DNA of 7,305 nucleotides from Burkholderiales bacterium (lineage in GTDB: Bacteria; Pseudomonadota; Gammaproteobacteria; Burkholderiales; Burkholderiaceae_C): positions 1 through 7,305 of the forward strand of contig CANFYD010000182.1 of assembly GCA_947450745.1 (NCBI GenBank), in the 5' to 3' direction. Positions 6,908 through 7,305 of the stretch are shown one piece after another. Every line of letters starts with the position of its first letter. The stretch's first letter is position 1. The notes beneath the pieces were generated by a model. It was not told the DNA's origin and did no database searches. It saw nothing but the letters and a program-made list of their open reading frames with translations. Made by a program: the position numbers and the translations under genes.

Positions 6908-7000
6908 GCAGATTGGCGACGGCAGCTTGTTTCAGGCACTCATTTCATTTTGGGTCTTCCGTTCCCAGCCGTTGCTCGCGGCTCAGCTCGAACATTAGCC
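6890..7000 (+). repeat. attC-like integron recombination site
   Basis: A 111-bp imperfect palindrome with attC architecture. R'' is GCCGAAC (6890-6896), followed by a 5-base spacer, then L'' GCTTGAGC (6902-6909). On the other side are L' GCTCAGC (6981-6987), a 6-base spacer, and R' ATTAGCC (6994-7000). L'' pairs with L' perfectly except for one extra T, the extrahelical base that orients real attC sites. An inner stem GGCGACGGC (6915-6923) with GCCGTTGCT (6968-6976) continues the fold. Spacer lengths and L'' layout match the well-known aadA attC. R' has A instead of the conserved G at the exchange point and C at an expected purine; R'' has G instead of a pyrimidine at its fourth base. The site may therefore be degenerate or belong to a divergent class. 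Confidence 0.68.
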
Positions 7001-7006
7001 CTCACT

Positions 7007-7010
7007 AGGA
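7007..7010 (+). promoter_or_regulatory. Possible ribosome-binding site of the last ORF
   Basis: AGGA lies ten bases before the ATG at 7021. The match is short and the spacing slightly long, so it is weak support for that start. Confidence 0.35.
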
Positions 7011-7020
7011 CTTCAGTTAC

Positions 7021-7305
7021 ATGCCTGACTTAAGAATAATTCGTTCACGGCTCTGGAACGCTGGAGCTTTCATTTTCTATGTAGCACTTGTTATCTATTC
7101 GTTGTCGTTCATCGCAGATCTGGCGTCAGATCAATCGACGGAAGATGGGAAGCAAAAAACCCGCAAGGATTTCTTTGGGCTATGTCAGTTCACTGAAGTG
7201 CAAGAGATTGCTTCGCCTGACGGGAAAAAAATCGTCAAGTTAGGCTACTCGGACTGCGGAGGTACAACGAACTGGCAATCTGGAATTACTATTTTCAACG
7301 CAGAC
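7021..7305 (+). CDS. Membrane-anchored hypothetical protein, 3' end outside the window
   Basis: An open frame of 95 codons with no stop before the window ends, so the protein is incomplete. It opens with a basic stretch (MPDLRIIRSRLW), then one hydrophobic segment at about residues 14-32 (AGAFIFYVALVIYSLSF and on), suggesting a single membrane anchor or uncleaved signal. After a charged linker comes LCQFTEVQEIASPDGKKIVKLGYSDCGGTTNWQ. The SPDGK followed by DCGGTT resembles small bacterial proteins of unknown function with a conserved DCGATT-type motif, which I recall among integron cassette and genomic-island ORFs. GC content is about 45%, against well over 60% in the housekeeping genes, which points to foreign origin. 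It starts 20 bp after the attC-like site, as expected for the next cassette. The function is unknown. Confidence 0.72.
   Translation, partial: MPDLRIIRSRLWNAGAFIFYVALVIYSLSFIADLASDQSTEDGKQKTRKDFFGLCQFTEVQEIASPDGKKIVKLGYSDCGGTTNWQSGITIFNAD

Noticed and set aside
1..7305. tRNA, rRNA, CRISPR array or complete insertion sequence
   Set aside because: No cloverleaf, rRNA segment, regularly spaced direct repeats or transposase frame was seen on either strand.

Overview
The window looks like a chromosomal segment of a GC-rich betaproteobacterium, most likely Burkholderiales and probably Comamonadaceae-like. This is inferred from codon use, protein style and the coaBC-dut pairing; no marker gene for taxonomy is present.

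Positions 1-3408 hold conserved housekeeping genes: trmB (tRNA m7G46 methyltransferase, +), a YoaK/DUF1275 membrane protein (-), coaBC (coenzyme A biosynthesis, +) and dut (dUTPase, +). They are tightly packed. trmB and the DUF1275 gene overlap convergently by 26 bp. The DUF1275 gene and coaBC diverge from a region of about 60 bp. coaBC and dut are 43 bp apart and probably cotranscribed.

Positions 3409-4362 (about 950 bp) hold no gene I can support. They contain two unrelated palindromic elements: a BIME-like pair of inverted GC-rich hairpins (3592-3711) and an AT-cored palindrome with arms of the GGGGTCAGGTCT type (4229-4276). This looks like the edge between core and accessory DNA.

Positions 4363-6582 encode a 739-residue multidomain anion-transporter homologue: a SulP membrane domain, then a STAS domain, then a C-terminal cyclic-nucleotide-binding domain with its phosphate-binding cassette apparently intact.

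Positions 6583-7305 are the most unusual part. A short ORF ends inside a 111-bp imperfect palindrome (6890-7000). Its R''-5-L''(8)...L'(7)-6-R' layout, including one extra base in L'', matches an integron attC recombination site, although both outer boxes deviate from consensus. Twenty bases further on, a low-GC (about 45%) ORF begins that encodes a membrane-anchored protein with a DCGGTT motif and runs off the window. I read this as the start of a cassette-like array, possibly degenerate or solitary. No integrase, attI or second attC is visible. The short ORF lacks a good start and appears frameshifted relative to a well-placed ATG at 6687.
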